Assembly: GCF_000023845.1 (NCBI RefSeq)
Contig: NC_013170.1
Span: 1,466,501 to 1,530,500, forward strand
DNA: 64,000 nucleotides
Origin: Cryptobacterium curtum DSM 15641
Lineage (GTDB): Bacteria; Actinomycetota; Coriobacteriia; Coriobacteriales; Eggerthellaceae
Direction: 5' to 3'
Made by a program: the position numbers and the translations under genes. The notes beneath the pieces were generated by a model that worked only from the letters and a program-made list of their open reading frames with translations, was not told the origin of the DNA and did no database searches. This document shows, in pieces, positions 62,407-64,000 of this stretch (position 1 is its first letter; the number at the start of each line of letters is the position of its first letter).

Positions 62407-62435
62407 ACTCTACCCAAACACCCCAGTTGCGTCAA
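62407..62435 (-). promoter_or_regulatory. Promoter of the T-box/NSS transporter unit
   Basis: Reverse strand TTGACG (62430-62435), 17-base spacer, TAGAGT (62407-62412). It places the start of transcription near 62400, just before Stem I of the T-box, and 28 bp after the preceding gene's stop. Confidence 0.7.
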
Positions 62436-62462
62436 CCATGAATTTTTGGATCGCCTAAGAAA

Positions 62463-63569
62463 CTATTTCCTTGTTACGCGTGCCTGCGGATAGAGCTTGT
62501 CGAATTCAGTTTTATAGCGATTCTTTCCGTCAACCTTGTCGCGCGAAATGGGTTCCGTAATCTCTTGTTCGTAACCTGCAGGATCTGAGTACTTCAAATC
62601 AACTTCCCAGGCATTGTTGATGGCCGCAATACGATGCTGCAAGCACTCAAGCAGCATGGAAAGATTCTGCGCATCGCGATAATAGACCGAAGAAGAGTCA
62701 ACGCGCAGTTCCGCAAGGGCATCGACCTCGTCCTGAATATCTTTAGCGGTCTGTTCGGCACGCGCGGCAGCAGCAGTTCGTGCAGCATAATCAGACGAAG
62801 CGTACAGATCGTTAAACTCAGTCGCCGCATCGCTCACCTTACTGTCGAGTGTGCTAATGCCCTGATAGGTATCGAGAAGATGGTTGTAATAATTGTTCTC
62901 GGTTTGAGCATCAAGGGTAGATTTATTCGTGCTGGTTGACGATTGGTTTTCTTCCCGTGACGACTGACTTCCTTCTTGCGATGACTGATCAAGAGAGTCT
63001 TGCGTGGCCTGTTGTTGGTCGGGACGCTGAATATCGCCAGAATCATCAGTAGTATTGATACGCGGCAGCACCGTGGTCACAATCACAAAAGCAAGAGCAG
63101 CAACCACAATAATGGCAACAATTGCTGCAACAGCTGCCTGCGGCACACCGCGCTTTTTCGGCTGAGGAGCAACCGCACGATAAGCCTGTGGCTGTCCGAA
63201 AGCAGCATTAGGTGCATCAGATGCTGCTGGGTGTGAGGCAAACGTACCATCTGATGCAGACGAAGAGGAAACGGCGTCGAGGCGCACGGTTTGATCAGCT
63301 GCAGGCGTCTGTTCAAGTATGACCGTCTCTTCTTCAGTATCGGGCTTACTAGAAGCAGGTCGGTCAGCACCAGCCTGTTCAGCCGTCACGACGGAAGCAT
63401 TATCAGGTACCGGACTCATGACAACAGTGGTGTCAGCATCTGGCGAATCGGAAATTGAATTCTCAGCCGAAACATCAGAAGAAGCGGGGACTTCTTTCCC
63501 ACAGTGAGGGCAGAATCGATCATGCTCGCTTAAAGGCGATCCACAATTCCAGCAGAAGTTACGTGCCAT
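62463..63569 (-). CDS. Zinc-ribbon membrane protein, function unknown
   Basis: A 368-residue protein. The N-terminal double-CxxC zinc ribbon (MARNFCWNCGSPLSEHDRFC, then PHCG) is followed by a Ser/Ala/Asp/Thr-rich cytoplasmic linker (about 30-145), one membrane span (about 150-175, AAVAAIVAIIVVAALAFVIV), a Gln/Ser-rich stretch (185-220) and an external helical domain of about 140 residues. Such 'zinc-ribbon plus membrane helix' proteins are common in Gram-positive bacteria, mostly uncharacterised. AGAGGA precedes ATG 63569; the open frame continues upstream but overlaps the MFS gene. Confidence 0.85.
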   Translation of the reverse strand: MARNFCWNCGSPLSEHDRFCPHCGKEVPASSDVSAENSISDSPDADTTVVMSPVPDNASVVTAEQAGADRPASSKPDTEEETVILEQTPAADQTVRLDAVSSSSASDGTFASHPAASDAPNAAFGQPQAYRAVAPQPKKRGVPQAAVAAIVAIIVVAALAFVIVTTVLPRINTTDDSGDIQRPDQQQATQDSLDQSSQEGSQSSREENQSSTSTNKSTLDAQTENNYYNHLLDTYQGISTLDSKVSDAATEFNDLYASSDYAARTAAAARAEQTAKDIQDEVDALAELRVDSSSVYYRDAQNLSMLLECLQHRIAAINNAWEVDLKYSDPAGYEQEITEPISRDKVDGKNRYKTEFDKLYPQARVTRK

Positions 63570-63588
63570 AGTGCTTCCTCTTTCTTCT

Positions 63589-64000
63589 CTATACAGGCGC
63601 CTTCGAACGAGAAGATCGATAGAACAGCAGCATGATAAAAGCCGCTGCATTGAAAAGCGCCACCGCGAGCAGCATATTGCGATACCCCGCCATACCAGCA
63701 GATGCCGATACGAAACCAACCAGGATAGCGGGAGCGATGGTGGTACCCACCTGTCGTACCAACGCAAGGGTAGCGATGGCCGACGTACTCTGCTCGGGCT
63801 CGGTATTTTGTAACATCATATAATTGAGTGGGGTTCCCATGCTAAATCCCATACCGAAACCGACTATTGCTAACCCGATAAGCACAATCGGAAGCGAGGG
63901 AACCGCTATAGCAACTACAGCAAGGAATACAAAACCTATCGTTGTAATGGCCAAACCGAACGCAAGCGGCATCTTGGGACCATGAGTATCGATAAGCTTG
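63589..64000 (-). CDS. MFS transporter, C-terminal part (N-terminus beyond window edge)
   Basis: The last 136 residues of a major facilitator, reading from the right edge (KLIDTHGPKMPLAFGLAITT...). It has about four spans; 'GFGMGFSMGTPLNYMMLQNTEPEQSTSAIATLALVRQVGTTIAPAILVGF' is the segment typical of the 14-span drug-export (DHA2/EmrB) group. The gene ends 19 bp before the zinc-ribbon gene and may be in one unit with it. The substrate cannot be told from this part. Confidence 0.88.
   Translation of the reverse strand, partial: KLIDTHGPKMPLAFGLAITTIGFVFLAVVAIAVPSLPIVLIGLAIVGFGMGFSMGTPLNYMMLQNTEPEQSTSAIATLALVRQVGTTIAPAILVGFVSASAGMAGYRNMLLAVALFNAAAFIMLLFYRSSRSKAPV

Overview
The window looks like chromosome from an anaerobic member of the Coriobacteriia, most likely the family Eggerthellaceae. 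Three things point there: Tat-exported flavin reductases next to LuxR-type regulators with many membrane spans, a lipoprotein NrfA followed by an NrfH-like cytochrome, and a Tad pilus locus with several pseudopilins. Base composition near 50% GC is low for that family and would suit Cryptobacterium. That assignment is inference and was not tested by any search.

Layout. 1-2900 (minus strand) is a ferrous-iron uptake operon (feoA, feoA, truncated feoB) with repeated DtxR-type boxes and a terminated leader or small RNA. 3082-3688 is a Phd/PemK-type toxin-antitoxin pair in AT-rich DNA. thrC and a ModE-N-like regulator follow on the plus strand. 6114-16633 (minus) is a complete Tad/Flp secretion operon: cpaB, tadZ, tadA, tadB, tadC, flp, several TadE/TadG proteins, and three accessory genes including a DUF192 protein. 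16791-25908 holds housekeeping genes: cysS, ispF, ispD, clpC with a CIRCE operator, a lysyl-tRNA synthetase fused to an HD domain, greA and tatA. tRNA-Pro and two paralogous NlpC/P60 hydrolases with twin-arginine signals come next. A candidate structured RNA lies in front of the ribosome hibernation factor gene hpf. 30236-41699 has a CLC channel, an amino-acid ABC transporter, a polyferredoxin, a MobB-MobA fusion, a peptidase remnant, a membrane LuxR regulator, a second tatA, engB and an unknown gene.

41934-52422 is a respiratory island: nrfA-nrfH (nitrite to ammonium), two flavoprotein reductases of the fumarate reductase family and two membrane LuxR regulators. The rest holds a SWIM-SNF2 helicase, tRNA-Thr, htpG with a second CIRCE, a GH25 lysozyme-like protein, a TauE/SafE exporter, an NSS transporter behind a T-box with a tryptophan (TGG) specifier, a zinc-ribbon membrane protein and a partial MFS transporter.

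How it fits together: several exported redox proteins and both NlpC/P60 hydrolases carry RR signals, and two TatA proteins are encoded nearby. MobBA supplies molybdopterin guanine dinucleotide to molybdoenzymes that lie outside the window. The most interesting items are the tryptophan T-box over a transporter, the pseudoknotted RNA before hpf, the DtxR-box promoter pair flanking a terminated transcript at feo, the LysRS-HD fusion and the cysteine-rich insert in TadG. No CRISPR array, prophage or insertion sequence was seen.
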